Shown here piece by piece: positions 44,825-54,900 of a stretch of DNA of 64,000 nt (its first letter is position 1; the number at the start of each line of letters is the position of its first letter). The stretch is from NCBI GenBank assembly GCA_035524275.1, contig DATKPC010000041.1, forward strand, positions 112,612 through 176,611, written 5' to 3'. The notes beneath the pieces were generated by a model. It was not told where the DNA came from, did no database searches, and saw nothing but the letters and a program-made list of their open reading frames with translations. Position numbers and translations under genes: made by a program. This DNA comes from DATKPC01 sp035524275 (GTDB taxonomy: Bacteria; Pseudomonadota; Gammaproteobacteria; Burkholderiales; Burkholderiaceae_F).

Positions 44825-45901
44825 CTACTGCGCCAGCGCGGCGAGCTGCTCGGCCTGGTGCTCGGCCGTCAGCGCGTTCGCCAGCTCGTCGATGTCGCCG
44901 TCCATGATCTGGTCGATCTTGTACAGCGTCAGGTTGATCCGGTGGTCGGTGACCCGTCCCTGCGGGAAGTTGTACGTCCGGATGCGCTCCGAGCGGTCGC
45001 CGGAGCCGATCAGCGACTTGCGGGTCGAGGCTTCGCGGGCCTGCTGTTCGCGGACCTGCCGGTCGCGGATCCGCGCGGCGAGGACCTTCATCGCCCGCTC
45101 CTTGTTCTTGTGTTGCGAGCGGTCGTCCTGGCATTCGACGACGATTCCGGTCGGCAGGTGCGTGATGCGCACCGCGGATTCCGTCTTGTTGACGTGTTGT
45201 CCGCCGGCGCCCGAGGCGCGGAAGACGTCGACGCGGATTTCGGTCGGATCGATGTCGACCGCGTCGATCTCGTCCGGCTCGGGAAGTACCGCGACGGTGC
45301 ATGCCGAGGTGTGGATGCGCCCCTGCGCCTCGGTTTCCGGGACCCGCTGCACGCGGTGTCCACCCGACTCGAACTTCAGGCGGCTGTAGGCGCCGGACCC
45401 GGCAATGCGAACGATGACCTCCTTGTAGCCGCGGAGGTCGGACGCGCTCTCGGAGATGATCTCGCTCGCCCAGCGCTTGCGTTCCGCATAGCGCAGGTAC
45501 ATCCGCAGCAGCGCGCCGGCGAAGAGCGCCGATTCCTCGCCTCCGGTGCCGGCGCGGATCTCCAGGAAGACGTTGCGCTCGTCGTTCGGGTCGCGCGGCA
45601 GCAGCAGGCGCTCCAATTCCCCCTCGAGCGCCTCGATGCGCGCGCGCGCGGCGGTCGCCTCCTCCTCCGCGAGCGCGCGCAGGTCCGGATCCGTGAGCAT
45701 CTCCTGCGCGGACGCGAGGTCGGCATGGACGCGCTCGAACTCGCGGTACCCGGCGACGACGGGTTCGATCTCCGCGCGTTCGCGAGACAGTTTCCGGAAC
45801 TGGTCCATGTCGCGCGTCGCGTGCTCGTCGGCGAGCGCGCGGTCGATCTCGTCGAGGCGCCGGGCAAGCTGCCCCAGGCGCTGGCGTAGGGAGTCCTTCA
45901 T
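44825..45901 (-). CDS. prfA: Peptide chain release factor 1
   Basis: Terminates translation at UAA and UAG. The 358-residue length matches RF1. The GGQ motif is in GAGGQHVNKTESAV and the stop-codon recognition tripeptide position reads PET in QRVPETEAQGRIHTSA, a variant also seen in other RF1 proteins. Second gene of the hemA-prfA-prmC set; prmC modifies its GGQ glutamine. Confidence 0.97.
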   Translation of the reverse strand: MKDSLRQRLGQLARRLDEIDRALADEHATRDMDQFRKLSRERAEIEPVVAGYREFERVHADLASAQEMLTDPDLRALAEEEATAARARIEALEGELERLLLPRDPNDERNVFLEIRAGTGGEESALFAGALLRMYLRYAERKRWASEIISESASDLRGYKEVIVRIAGSGAYSRLKFESGGHRVQRVPETEAQGRIHTSACTVAVLPEPDEIDAVDIDPTEIRVDVFRASGAGGQHVNKTESAVRITHLPTGIVVECQDDRSQHKNKERAMKVLAARIRDRQVREQQAREASTRKSLIGSGDRSERIRTYNFPQGRVTDHRINLTLYKIDQIMDGDIDELANALTAEHQAEQLAALAQ

Positions 45902-45942
45902 GCGGAGCGACGGTGCCGCGGCGCGGCACCGATCGGGATTTC

Positions 45943-47232
45943 CTAGTCGGTGCCGCCGCGATAGAAGCGGTCGACGGCGCGGGTGACGTGGGCGCGCTCG
46001 CCGTCCGGGCCGCTTGCCGCGTCGTGGAGGGCCGCGAGCGGCGCGTGGACGAACTTGTTGGCGAGTCCGTTGGCCAGCTGTTCCAGGACCGCCTCCGGCG
46101 ACTCGCCGCGCGCCAGCGCGCGCCGCGCCCGCTCGAGTTCGCGGGCCCGCAGCAGATCGGCGCGTGCCCGAAGGTCGCGGATCAGCGGGACCGAGGCCCG
46201 CGACGCGAACCAGGTCTCGAAATCGCGCACCCGCGATTCGATGATGGCCTCGGCCTGCGCCACCGCGGCCTGGCGCGCCTGCTCGCCGGTGCGCACGATG
46301 CGGCCGAGGTCGTCGACCGTGACGACGTACACGTCGTCGAGTCGCGCGACCTCCGGCTCCACGTCGCGCGGCACCGCGAGGTCGACGATGAAGATCGGGC
46401 GCCGCCGGCGCGCCCGCACGGCGCGCTCGATCATGCCCAGCCCGATGATCGGCAGCATGCTCGCCGTGCAGGAGACGACGATGTCGTATTGCGGAATCGC
46501 ATCCGGCAGGTCGGCGAGCGACATCGACGTGCCGTGTAGCCGGGACGCCAGCGCCTCGGCGCGCGTGATGGTGCGATTGGCGACGGCGACCGATTTCGGA
46601 TTGCGGGCGGCGAAATGGGTCGCGGTGAGCTCGATCATTTCGCCGGCGCCGACGAAGAGCACGTGGCGGTCGTCGAGCCGGCCGAAGATCCGCTCGGCCA
46701 TGCGCACCGCGGCGGCGGCCATCGAGACCGACTGGGCGCCGATCGCCGTCGAGCTGCGCACCTCCTTCGCGACCGAGAACGTTCGCTGGAACAGGTGGTT
46801 CAGCATGACGCCGAGCCCGCCGGCGGCGCGCGCCAGGCGTTCGGCCTGCTTCATCTGGCCCAGGATCTGCGCCTCGCCGAGCACCATCGAATCGAGGCCG
46901 CTCGCGACCCGGAAGGCATGGCGGACAGCCGGCGTCGTCGCCAGGAGGTAGGACGAGCGCCTCAGCTCGCCGGCGTTCGACGGCCGGCGCGCCACGATGA
47001 AGTCGGTCAGCGCCGGCCCGGCGACCGCCGGATCGTCGACGGCGCAGACGATCTCGGTCCGGTTGCAGGTCGACAGCACGGCCGCCTCGGTCAACCCGCC
47101 GCGGCTGCGCGCGCCCAAGCGCTCGCGCAACTCGCCGATCACGCTGCCGATCTGCTCCGGCATGAACGCGATCTGCTCGCGCAACGCGAGCGGCGCGGTC
47201 TGGTGGTTCAGTCCGAGGGTGAGCAGAGCCAT
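45943..47232 (-). CDS. hemA: Glutamyl-tRNA reductase
   Basis: First step of the C5 pathway to tetrapyrroles: NADPH reduction of glutamyl-tRNA to glutamate-1-semialdehyde. The 429-residue protein has the catalytic C56 in LSTCNRTE, the GEAQILGQMK block and the NADPH-binding VLFVGAGEM. ATG 47232 is used; a TTG two codons upstream is possible. The only promoter-like box is TATACT a few bases upstream. It supplies heme for the oxidase encoded in the same window. Confidence 0.96.
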   Translation of the reverse strand: MALLTLGLNHQTAPLALREQIAFMPEQIGSVIGELRERLGARSRGGLTEAAVLSTCNRTEIVCAVDDPAVAGPALTDFIVARRPSNAGELRRSSYLLATTPAVRHAFRVASGLDSMVLGEAQILGQMKQAERLARAAGGLGVMLNHLFQRTFSVAKEVRSSTAIGAQSVSMAAAAVRMAERIFGRLDDRHVLFVGAGEMIELTATHFAARNPKSVAVANRTITRAEALASRLHGTSMSLADLPDAIPQYDIVVSCTASMLPIIGLGMIERAVRARRRRPIFIVDLAVPRDVEPEVARLDDVYVVTVDDLGRIVRTGEQARQAAVAQAEAIIESRVRDFETWFASRASVPLIRDLRARADLLRARELERARRALARGESPEAVLEQLANGLANKFVHAPLAALHDAASGPDGERAHVTRAVDRFYRGGTD

Positions 47233-47243
47233 GGTCAAGTGAA

Positions 47244-47249
47244 AGTATA
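47244..47249 (-). promoter_or_regulatory. Candidate hemA -10 box (TATACT)
   Basis: TATACT on the minus strand matches the -10 consensus at five of six positions and ends 11 bases before the hemA ATG. The transcript would have a leader of only about five bases. No good -35 is visible. Confidence 0.35.
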
Positions 47250-47400
47250 TCGGCCGCCAGGGTTCCTGAGCGCCCCTCTGCTACCGTGTGCGGCCTCGAA
47301 CGTATGCCTTACCGGCGCGACTGGCCCGCATGGCGCCCGCCCCCGGCCGAGGGCGCCGCGGACCGGGCTCGACGACGCCCGGTGAACCCGGTACCGGATT

Positions 47401-47925
47401 ATGGTCATTGATGCAGGTCAAGGCGCCGGGCTTCCGGCACTCATTCCGACCGACGAGGCCTCGGTCGCCGCGGTCGCGCGACGGTGCCGGCGCGTCGTGC
47501 TGCGGCGCGCGCTGATATCGGCCGCCGCCTCGGTCGTTCCGCTTCCCGGCATCGACATCGCCGTCGACATCGGGATGCTGTTGCGCATGATCGACGAGGT
47601 CAATGCGGCATTCGGATTGACGCCGGAACAGGTCGAGCGCCTGTCGCCCCACCGGAAGGCCTACGCCTACCAGGCGATCACGGTCGTCGGCAGCGCCCTC
47701 GTCGGCCGCGTGCTGACGCGCGACCTGCTCGTCGCTGCGGTGAGGCGGGTCGGGCTGCAGCTGACGGCCGGGCAGGCGGCGAAGCTGGTGCCGGTCGCCG
47801 GACAGGTGCTGGCGGCAACGATATCTTTCGGGGCGCTGAAATTCCTGGGCGATCGCCATGTCGAGGACTGCGTCCGGATCGCGCGTCGCGTGCTGCAGAG
47901 CGACATCGGCGAGGCCGGGTCTTGA
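47401..47925 (+). CDS. Small membrane protein with DUF697/YcjF-like segment
   Basis: A 174-residue protein. The middle carries the hydrophobic, Gly/Pro-containing stretch SAAASVVPLPGIDIAVDIGM (40-59), and later LTAGQAAKLVPVAGQVLAA (121-139), a paired pattern resembling DUF697/YcjF-type membrane helices that often accompany GTPases. No GTPase domain or partner is present here. No strong ribosome site is visible. Its stop overlaps an in-frame TTG of the next gene. The family link is a guess from pattern. Confidence 0.6.
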   Translation: MVIDAGQGAGLPALIPTDEASVAAVARRCRRVVLRRALISAAASVVPLPGIDIAVDIGMLLRMIDEVNAAFGLTPEQVERLSPHRKAYAYQAITVVGSALVGRVLTRDLLVAAVRRVGLQLTAGQAAKLVPVAGQVLAATISFGALKFLGDRHVEDCVRIARRVLQSDIGEAGS

Positions 47926-47949
47926 GTCGCCCGAGCGACCTGCGGTCGT

Positions 47950-48009
47950 CCGACATGCCGGCGTCCGACATGCCGGTGCCCGACATGCCGGCGCCCGACA
48001 TGCCGGCGG
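47950..48009 (+). repeat. Four tandem 15-base repeats over the start of the EamA gene
   Basis: Four consecutive copies of CCGACATGCCGG(C/T)Gn encode an Asp-Met-Pro motif every five residues. Each copy contains an in-frame ATG (47955, 47970, 47985, 48000), so copy-number change would keep frame and change the number of possible starts. Confidence 0.9.
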
Positions 48010-48911
48010 TGCGGGCGGGGTCGGCGCCGCGTTCGTTCCTCGTTGCGTACGCACAGCTGACGGCCTCGATGACGCTCGTTGGCGTCTACGTCGCGTTGTC
48101 CAAGCCGCTGACGGCCGCGCTGCCCGTCTTCATGCTCGCCTGGCTGCGTTTCGCGCTCGCGGCACTCGCGATGCTGCCCTGGCTGCTGCCGCGCCGCGGT
48201 CGCCCGGCCCTGGCGCCGCGCGACCACCGGCTCGTCTTCCTGCAGTCCTTCTTCGGCAATTTCCTGTTCTCCGCCTGCATGCTGTACGGTGTCGCGATGA
48301 GTTCCGCGTCGGCGGCAGGCATCGTCATGAGCACGTTGCCCGCGGTCGTCGCCGTCGGATCGTGCGTACTGCTGCGGGAGCGGATGCAGCCGCACACGAT
48401 CCTCGCAGTGCTGCTCGCGGTCGCCGGCATGGCGCTGCTGCCTCGCGCCGGCGCCGCCGAGGGCGGCTGGCTCGGCGCGGCGTTCGTCCTGGGTGCCGTC
48501 GGTTGCGAGGCGCTCTACGTGATCATCGGGAAGCCGCTCGCCAGCCGCTGCGAGCCGCTGCGGCTGTCGGCGATGATCAATGCCTGGGGGCTCGCGCTGA
48601 CGACGCCGTTCGCGGCCTGGCAGTGGTCCGCCGCGGCGCTGCAGGCGCTGTCCCCGGCGCTGTGGGCGCTGCTGGCGTTCTATGCGCTGGCCGCGAGCCT
48701 GTTCGCCGTCTGGCTCTGGATGACCGGCCTGCAGGTCGTTCCGGCCAGCCAGGCCGGGGTCTTCACCATCGCGCTGCCGATCGCCGCGACGCTCGTCGGG
48801 GTGCTGGGGCTCGGCGAGACGTTCGGCGTCCGTCACGTGGTCGCCCTGTTGCTGGGAATTGCCAGCATCCTGCTGGTGGCCAACCCCAGGCGTTCGGGCG
48901 CGCAACCCTAG
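47955..48911 (+). CDS. EamA/DMT family transporter
   Basis: A drug/metabolite transporter superfamily permease with about ten membrane helices arranged as two EamA repeats. The 318-residue version from ATG 47955 starts inside a tandem repeat (Met-Pro every five residues); later in-frame ATGs up to 48000 lose at most 15 disordered residues. A TTG at 47922 overlapping the previous stop is another possibility. The substrate is unknown. The second half contains GLQVVPASQAGVFTIALPI and LGLGETFG, common in this family. Confidence 0.85.
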   Translation: MPASDMPVPDMPAPDMPAVRAGSAPRSFLVAYAQLTASMTLVGVYVALSKPLTAALPVFMLAWLRFALAALAMLPWLLPRRGRPALAPRDHRLVFLQSFFGNFLFSACMLYGVAMSSASAAGIVMSTLPAVVAVGSCVLLRERMQPHTILAVLLAVAGMALLPRAGAAEGGWLGAAFVLGAVGCEALYVIIGKPLASRCEPLRLSAMINAWGLALTTPFAAWQWSAAALQALSPALWALLAFYALAASLFAVWLWMTGLQVVPASQAGVFTIALPIAATLVGVLGLGETFGVRHVVALLLGIASILLVANPRRSGAQP

Positions 48912-49069
48912 CGGACCCGATGTTGCGCGATAGCGCGTCCTGCATCGCCGCTTTTCGTCGCTTGGTCCGACGGGCGCCTCCGGGACAATCGGTTCCCGAT
49001 CCCATCCTCGATCCCGATGGGCATCCATCGGATACGGAACGCCGGACCGCAGGCGTCCAGGGGTGACAG

Positions 49070-50641
49070 ATGAACTGGTTTTCGCGCTTGCCGGTCGCGC
49101 CGCGCCTCGTCATCGGCTGCGGCGCGCTGATCGTTCTGCTGTTCATTGCCGCCGGCGTCGGCGTCTGGGGCAACCTTCGCGTCAGCGCGCAGGTCGATCG
49201 CCTGGCGTCCACCGACAGCGGGCGCCAGCAGCTGCTCGCCGCATGGCGCCTCGCGAGCGCGGTGAACGGGCAGCGCACGGCCTCGCTGCTCGCGACCTCG
49301 AGCCCGCAGACGGCAAAGCAGCTCAAGGAGCAGATCGAGCATACGAGTGCCCAGATCGGGGAGCTGCAGAAGCAGGTCGAATCCGGCGTCGGCGACGCGG
49401 AAGGCCGTCGCCTGCTGCAGGACCTCGGGCAGCTGCGCGCGGCCTATCTGGATGCGCGCAAGGCGAGCCTCGCGGCGAAGGACGCCGGCGACGCCGACGC
49501 GCTGCAGGCCGTCGTGCACTCGCGCTTCGAGCCGGCGCTCGCCGCGTACAACGCCGGCCAGCAGAGGATCGTCGAATGGGAGGGCGCGCAGATCCGGGCG
49601 CGCTCGCTCGAGGCCGCCGGCGCCGCGAGGCTCTGCGCCCGTATCGTGGCCGGCCTGTGCGTCGCCGGCGCGCTGTTCGGCGCGCTTTTTGCGCGGCTGA
49701 TGGCGCAGTCGATCACGCGGCCGCTGCGCGTGGCGTGCGCGGCCGCGCGGTCCGTCGCCGAGGGCGATCTTGCGATGACGATCGCTGCCGACGGTCGCGA
49801 CGAGATGTCGACGATGCTGCGCTCGCTCGCCGCGATGCAGGACGCGTTGCGCGGCGTGGTCGCCGAGGTTCGCGGCGGCGTCGACGCGGTCGCCGCCGCG
49901 GCCGGGCAGATCGCTGCCGGCAACAACGACCTGAGCGGCCGAACCGAGCAGCAGGCTGCCAGCGTCGAGGAGATCTCCGCGTCGATGGCCGAGATGGCGT
50001 CGCAGCTGGCGCGCAACGCCGGCGCCGCGCAGGAGGCGCATCGCGTCGCCTCCGCGGCAGCCGCCATCGCCGTCGAGGGTGGCACGGCCGTCGCGCGCGT
50101 GGTCGCGACGATGGGCGAGATCAGCGGGGCCAGCCGGCGCATCGCGGAGATCATCGCCGTCATCGACGGCATCTCGTTCCAGACCAACATCCTGGCGTTG
50201 AACGCCGCGGTGGAGGCGGCGCGCGCCGGCGAGCAGGGACGCGGCTTCGCGGTCGTCGCCGGCGAGGTCCGCGCGCTCGCCCGGCGCAGCGCGCAGGCCG
50301 CGCGCGAGATCAAGCAGCTCATCGGCGAATCCGTCGAGCGGGTCGACGGCGGAACGCGCGACGTCGGCAACGCCGGCCGCACGATCGGCGAGCTGGTGGC
50401 GCAGGTCCAGCGCGTGCAGGCGCTGATTTCCGACATCAGCAGCGGCACGAGCGCTCAATCGACCGGCATCGGCGAGGTCAACGCCGCGATGGTCCACCTG
50501 GACCGGATGACGCAGCGCAATGCCGCGCTGGTCGAGCAGTCGATGGGCGCCGCCAATACGCTCAACGCCGAGGCGACCCGGCTGACGGCGTCGGTCGCGC
50601 GCTTCCGCCTGTCGCGCGACGCGACGGCCGCTGCGACCTGA
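49070..50641 (+). CDS. Methyl-accepting chemotaxis protein
   Basis: A 523-residue transmembrane receptor: helix at about 12-34, a periplasmic four-helix-bundle sensor (about 35-190), a second helix (about 191-212), a HAMP domain, and a cytoplasmic signalling domain. The hairpin tip motif IDGISFQTNILALNAAVEAA is intact. No C-terminal pentapeptide for CheR docking is seen. It is an orphan receptor with no che genes nearby. The ligand cannot be inferred. Confidence 0.95.
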   Translation: MNWFSRLPVAPRLVIGCGALIVLLFIAAGVGVWGNLRVSAQVDRLASTDSGRQQLLAAWRLASAVNGQRTASLLATSSPQTAKQLKEQIEHTSAQIGELQKQVESGVGDAEGRRLLQDLGQLRAAYLDARKASLAAKDAGDADALQAVVHSRFEPALAAYNAGQQRIVEWEGAQIRARSLEAAGAARLCARIVAGLCVAGALFGALFARLMAQSITRPLRVACAAARSVAEGDLAMTIAADGRDEMSTMLRSLAAMQDALRGVVAEVRGGVDAVAAAAGQIAAGNNDLSGRTEQQAASVEEISASMAEMASQLARNAGAAQEAHRVASAAAAIAVEGGTAVARVVATMGEISGASRRIAEIIAVIDGISFQTNILALNAAVEAARAGEQGRGFAVVAGEVRALARRSAQAAREIKQLIGESVERVDGGTRDVGNAGRTIGELVAQVQRVQALISDISSGTSAQSTGIGEVNAAMVHLDRMTQRNAALVEQSMGAANTLNAEATRLTASVARFRLSRDATAAAT

Positions 50642-50746
50642 GCCGCCGCGCCGGGTGGCGCGACGGCGACCGCGCGAAGCGCCGCGCCGGGGCCGTGCCG
50701 CCCATCCTCTATCATCCCGCCCTTTGACGCATTCGAAGGGTCGTCC

Positions 50747-51919
50747 ATGGTCGCGTCCACGGCTAGCCGTGCGGTCGCCGTCGCCTTGATCGCGTCGTGG
50801 GTCGCGGCCGGCTGCAGCCGAGGAGCCGCCGCCGACGCCGCCGCCGCTCCGCCCGCGCCGCCGCCGCTGCCGGTGACCGTGCTCGCCGCGGTCCCGAGCG
50901 ACCTGCCGTTCCTTCTCGAGGCGGTCGGGCAGACCGAGGGGTCGAAGCAGATCGAGGTCCGGGCCCGGGTGTCCGGGATCCTGGAGCGCACGCTGTACAA
51001 GGAGGGCGATGCGGTCCGCGCGGGCGCGACGCTGTTCCAGATCGACCGCAAGCCGTTCGAGATCGCGGTGGAGCAGGCGGGTGCCGCGCTGTCGCAGGAG
51101 CAGGCGCGGCTGGAGCAGGCCGATCGCGAGGCGGCGCGCCTCAAGGCGTTGCTCGCGGACCGCTCGATCAGCCAGCGGGAATACGACGACGCGGACGCGA
51201 CGGCCAAGGCGGAGAAGGCCGCCGTGGACGCCGCGGCGGCCCGGCTTCACGACGCGCAGCTCAATCTGTCGTATACGTCGGTCGTGGCGCCGATCGGCGG
51301 GATCACGAGCCGTGCGCAGCGCTCCGACGGCACGCTCGTGACGGTCGGCAGCGACAGCGCGCTGTTGACGACCATCGCGCAGACCGACCCGATCTGGGTC
51401 CGGTTCGCGCTGTCGGAGCAGCAGTTTGCGCGCCTTCGCGGCAATCCGGGCCGGACCGAGGTGAAGCTGGTCCTGCCCGACGGCAGCACCTACGCCGAGG
51501 TCGGGCGCGTCAATTTCACCGGCTCCACGGTTGACGAACGGCTGGGAACCGTGCAGTTGCGTGCCGAGTTCCGCAACGCGGGCCTGGCGCTGCTGCCGGG
51601 CCAGTTCGTGCGTGTCCAGGTCTACACCGGTTCGCAGCACGCGTTCGTCGTGCCGCAGCGCGCCGTCGTGCAGAACGATCGCGGGCGCTTCGTCTGGGTC
51701 GTCGACGCCGACGGCAAGGCGCAACAGCACCCGGTGGAGACCGGACGCTGGGTCGGGTCCGACTGGCTCGTCTTCAAAGGGATCGCGCCGGGCGACCGCG
51801 TCATCGTCGACAACCTGATCCGGTTGCGGCCGGGCGCTGCGGTCACGCCGAAGCCCGCGGCGCCCGCCGCCGGAGACGCCGCGACGCCTGCGGGCGACAA
51901 GCCGAAGTCCGGCGGTTGA
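50747..51919 (+). CDS. RND efflux periplasmic adaptor (membrane fusion lipoprotein)
   Basis: A 390-residue AcrA/MexE-type adaptor. A lipobox (VAAGC) makes it an inner-membrane-anchored lipoprotein. Lipoyl, alpha-hairpin and beta-barrel domains follow in order: VSGILERTLYKEGDAVRAG, the Ala/Glu-rich hairpin near 105-165, then the barrel with FALSEQQFARL. An Ala/Pro-rich tail ends it. The pump gene starts 36 bases later. No adjacent TetR or LysR regulator is visible. Confidence 0.94.
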   Translation: MVASTASRAVAVALIASWVAAGCSRGAAADAAAAPPAPPPLPVTVLAAVPSDLPFLLEAVGQTEGSKQIEVRARVSGILERTLYKEGDAVRAGATLFQIDRKPFEIAVEQAGAALSQEQARLEQADREAARLKALLADRSISQREYDDADATAKAEKAAVDAAAARLHDAQLNLSYTSVVAPIGGITSRAQRSDGTLVTVGSDSALLTTIAQTDPIWVRFALSEQQFARLRGNPGRTEVKLVLPDGSTYAEVGRVNFTGSTVDERLGTVQLRAEFRNAGLALLPGQFVRVQVYTGSQHAFVVPQRAVVQNDRGRFVWVVDADGKAQQHPVETGRWVGSDWLVFKGIAPGDRVIVDNLIRLRPGAAVTPKPAAPAAGDAATPAGDKPKSGG

Positions 51920-51955
51920 TCGGGCCCTCCGGCTCCCACGCGCGACCCGTACCGC

Positions 51956-54900
51956 ATGTCCAAATTCTTCATCGACCGCCCGATCTTCTCCAGCGTCCTG
52001 TCGATCGTCGTCGTGCTGGCCGGCCTCGTGGCGAGCAAGGTGCTGCCGATCGCGGCATTCCCCGACATCGCGCCGCCGACCGTCCTCATCAACGCGACGT
52101 ACCCCGGCGCCAACGCCGAGACGCTGATCCGCACCGTCGCGGCGCCGATCGAGGAGCAGTTGGCCGGCGTCGAGGACATGGTGTATTTCAATTCGGTGGC
52201 CTCGTCGACCGGCACGCTGCAGATCCTCGTGACGTTCGAGGTCGGCACCGACGTCGACAAGGCGGTGTTCAACGTCAACAACCGCGTGCAACTCGCTTCG
52301 CCGCGGCTGCCGCCCGACGTCATCCGCAACGGCGTCACCGTCGCCAAGCGCTCGCTGGACATCCTGCAGGTCGTCGCGCTGCGCTCGCCGGACGGACGCT
52401 TCGACACGCTGTACCTGTCCAACTACGCGCTGCTCAACGTCGTCGACGACCTGAAGCGCGTGCCCGGCGTCTCGGACGTCTCGATCTTCGGCGCCCGCGA
52501 CTACTCGATCCGCGTCTGGCTCAACCCGGACCGGATGGCGCGCCTGGGCGTCACGACGACCGACATCGCCAACGCGATCTCGGCGCAGAACCAGCAGTAC
52601 GCGGCCGGGAAGATCGGCGGCGAGCCGGCGCCGAGCGGGCAGTCGCTCGTCTACACGGTCAATGCGCGCGGCCGCATGACCGACCCGGAGCAGTTCGGCG
52701 ACATCGTCGTGCGGGCGAACGGCCCGGCGGGCGCGCTGCACCTGCGGGACGTCGCCCGCATCGAGCTCGGCGCGCTCAACTACGACGTCTCCTACACGCT
52801 CGACGGCAAGGGCGCGATCGGGATGGCGGTCTTCCTTCAGGCGGGCGGCAACGCGCTGTCGGTCGCCGACGCGGTGCGCGCGAAGATGGAGGAACTGAAG
52901 GCGCGCTTCCCCGCCGGCGTCGAATACCTGGTGCCGTTCGATCCGACGCGCTACATCCGGGCCTCGATCAACGAGGTGATCGAGACGATCTTCATCGCCG
53001 CGCTGCTCGTGATGGCGGTCGTGTTCGTCTTCCTGCAGCACTGGCGCGCGACGGTGATCCCGATGATCGCGGTGCCGGTTTCGCTGATCGGCACGTTCGC
53101 CGGGCTGTGGCTGTTCCACTTCACGATCAACACGCTGACGCTGTTCGGGATGGTGCTCGCGATCGGCATCGTCGTCGACGACGCCATCGTCGTCCTGGAG
53201 AACTGCGAGCGCCTGATGCGCGAGCGCGGCATGGGCGCCCGCGAGGCCGCCACGGAGGCGATGCGCGAGGTGCAGTTCGCGATCATCGCGATCGTGCTGG
53301 TGCTCAGCGCCGTCTTCGTCCCGGTCGCCTTCCTCGGCGGCATCGCGGGCCAGCTCTACCGGCAGTTCGCGGTGACCGTCGCGATCTCGGTCGTGATCTC
53401 CGGCTTCGTCGCTCTGACGCTGAGCCCTGCGCTGTGCGCGCTGATGCTGCTGCCGGGCGATCACGAGTCGCGCATCTTCCGGCCCTTCAACGTCGGTTTC
53501 GCCGCCTTCACGCGAGGCTATCTCGGCGCCGTCAACCTCGCGCTGGCGCGCCGCATCCTCTCCTTCGTCGCCCTCCTCGGGATCGTCGGCGTGGCCGCCT
53601 GGATGTTCTCGCGCGTGCCGCGCAGCTTCGTCCCCAACGAGGACCAGGGCTACGTGATCAGTGCCATCGTGCTGCCCGATGCCGCGACGCTGGAGCGCAC
53701 GCGCGCGGCCGGCGCCCGCCTGCAGGCGGGCGTCGCCGACGAGCCGGCCATCGAGCACATGTTCATCGTCGCCGGCTTCGACCTGATCGGCGGCGGCAAC
53801 AAGACGAACGTCGCGACGTCGTTCCTGCCGCTGACGCCGTGGGACCAGCGCACGACCTCGGCCGCGCAGGTCGTCGACAAGGTCAACCGTGCCGGGCGGA
53901 CGCTCACCGACGGCACGGCGTTCGCGTTCAATCCGCCGGCCATCCGCGGGCTCGGGACCGCGAGCGGGTTCGAGGTCTACGTTCGCGCCCGGACCGATCC
54001 CGACCCGGCGCGGCTGCTCGCCGTCGTCAACGACTTCAATGCGGAACTCGCGCGCGACCCGCGGTTGCAGGGGATCAACACGTTCTATCGCGCGACGGTG
54101 CCCCAGCTTTACGTCGACGTCGACCGCGAGAAGGCGCTGTCGCTCGGCGTTCCGGTCGGCGACGTCTTCGCCGCGCTGGGCTCCACGGTCGGCGCGCTCT
54201 ACGTCAACGACTTCGACCGCTTCGGCCACACCTACCGGGTCGAGATGCAGTCCGACGCGCCGTATCGCGCACAGCCGGATGACCTCGGGCGGGTCTACGT
54301 CCGCTCCTCGACCACGGGCGAGATGATCCCGCTCTCGGCGCTGATCACGCAGCGCAGCGTCGTCGGCGCGGAACAGCTCGAGCGGTTCAACGGGTTCCTG
54401 GCCGCCAAGGTGCTTGGCCAGGGCAGGGCGGGCATCAGCTCCGGCGACGCGATCAAGGCGGTGCAGGAGATCGCGGCGCGCGCGCTGCCGGAGGGCTACG
54501 ACATCGCCTGGACCGGGCAGGCGTTCCAGGAACTGCGGACCGGTACCGCGTCGATCTTCGCGTTCGGCTTCGCGCTGGTGATGGTGTTCCTGATCCTCGC
54601 CGCGCTCTACGAGCGCTGGGGCCTGCCGCTCGCCGTGCTTCTCGCGGTTCCGTTCGCCGTGGCCGGCGCGCTCGCCTACGTGATGCTGCGCGGGATGGAA
54701 AACGACATCTATTTCCAGATCGGCCTCGTGGTGCTGATCGGGCTTGCGGCCAAGAACGCGATCCTCATCGTCGAATTCGCGCACCAGGCCGTCGTGCTGG
54801 AAGGCAAGTCGGCGGTCGAAGGCGCGCTGCAGGCCGCTCGCCTCCGGTTCCGCCCGATCGTCATGACGTCGCTCGCGTTCGTCTTCGGCGTGCTGCCGCT

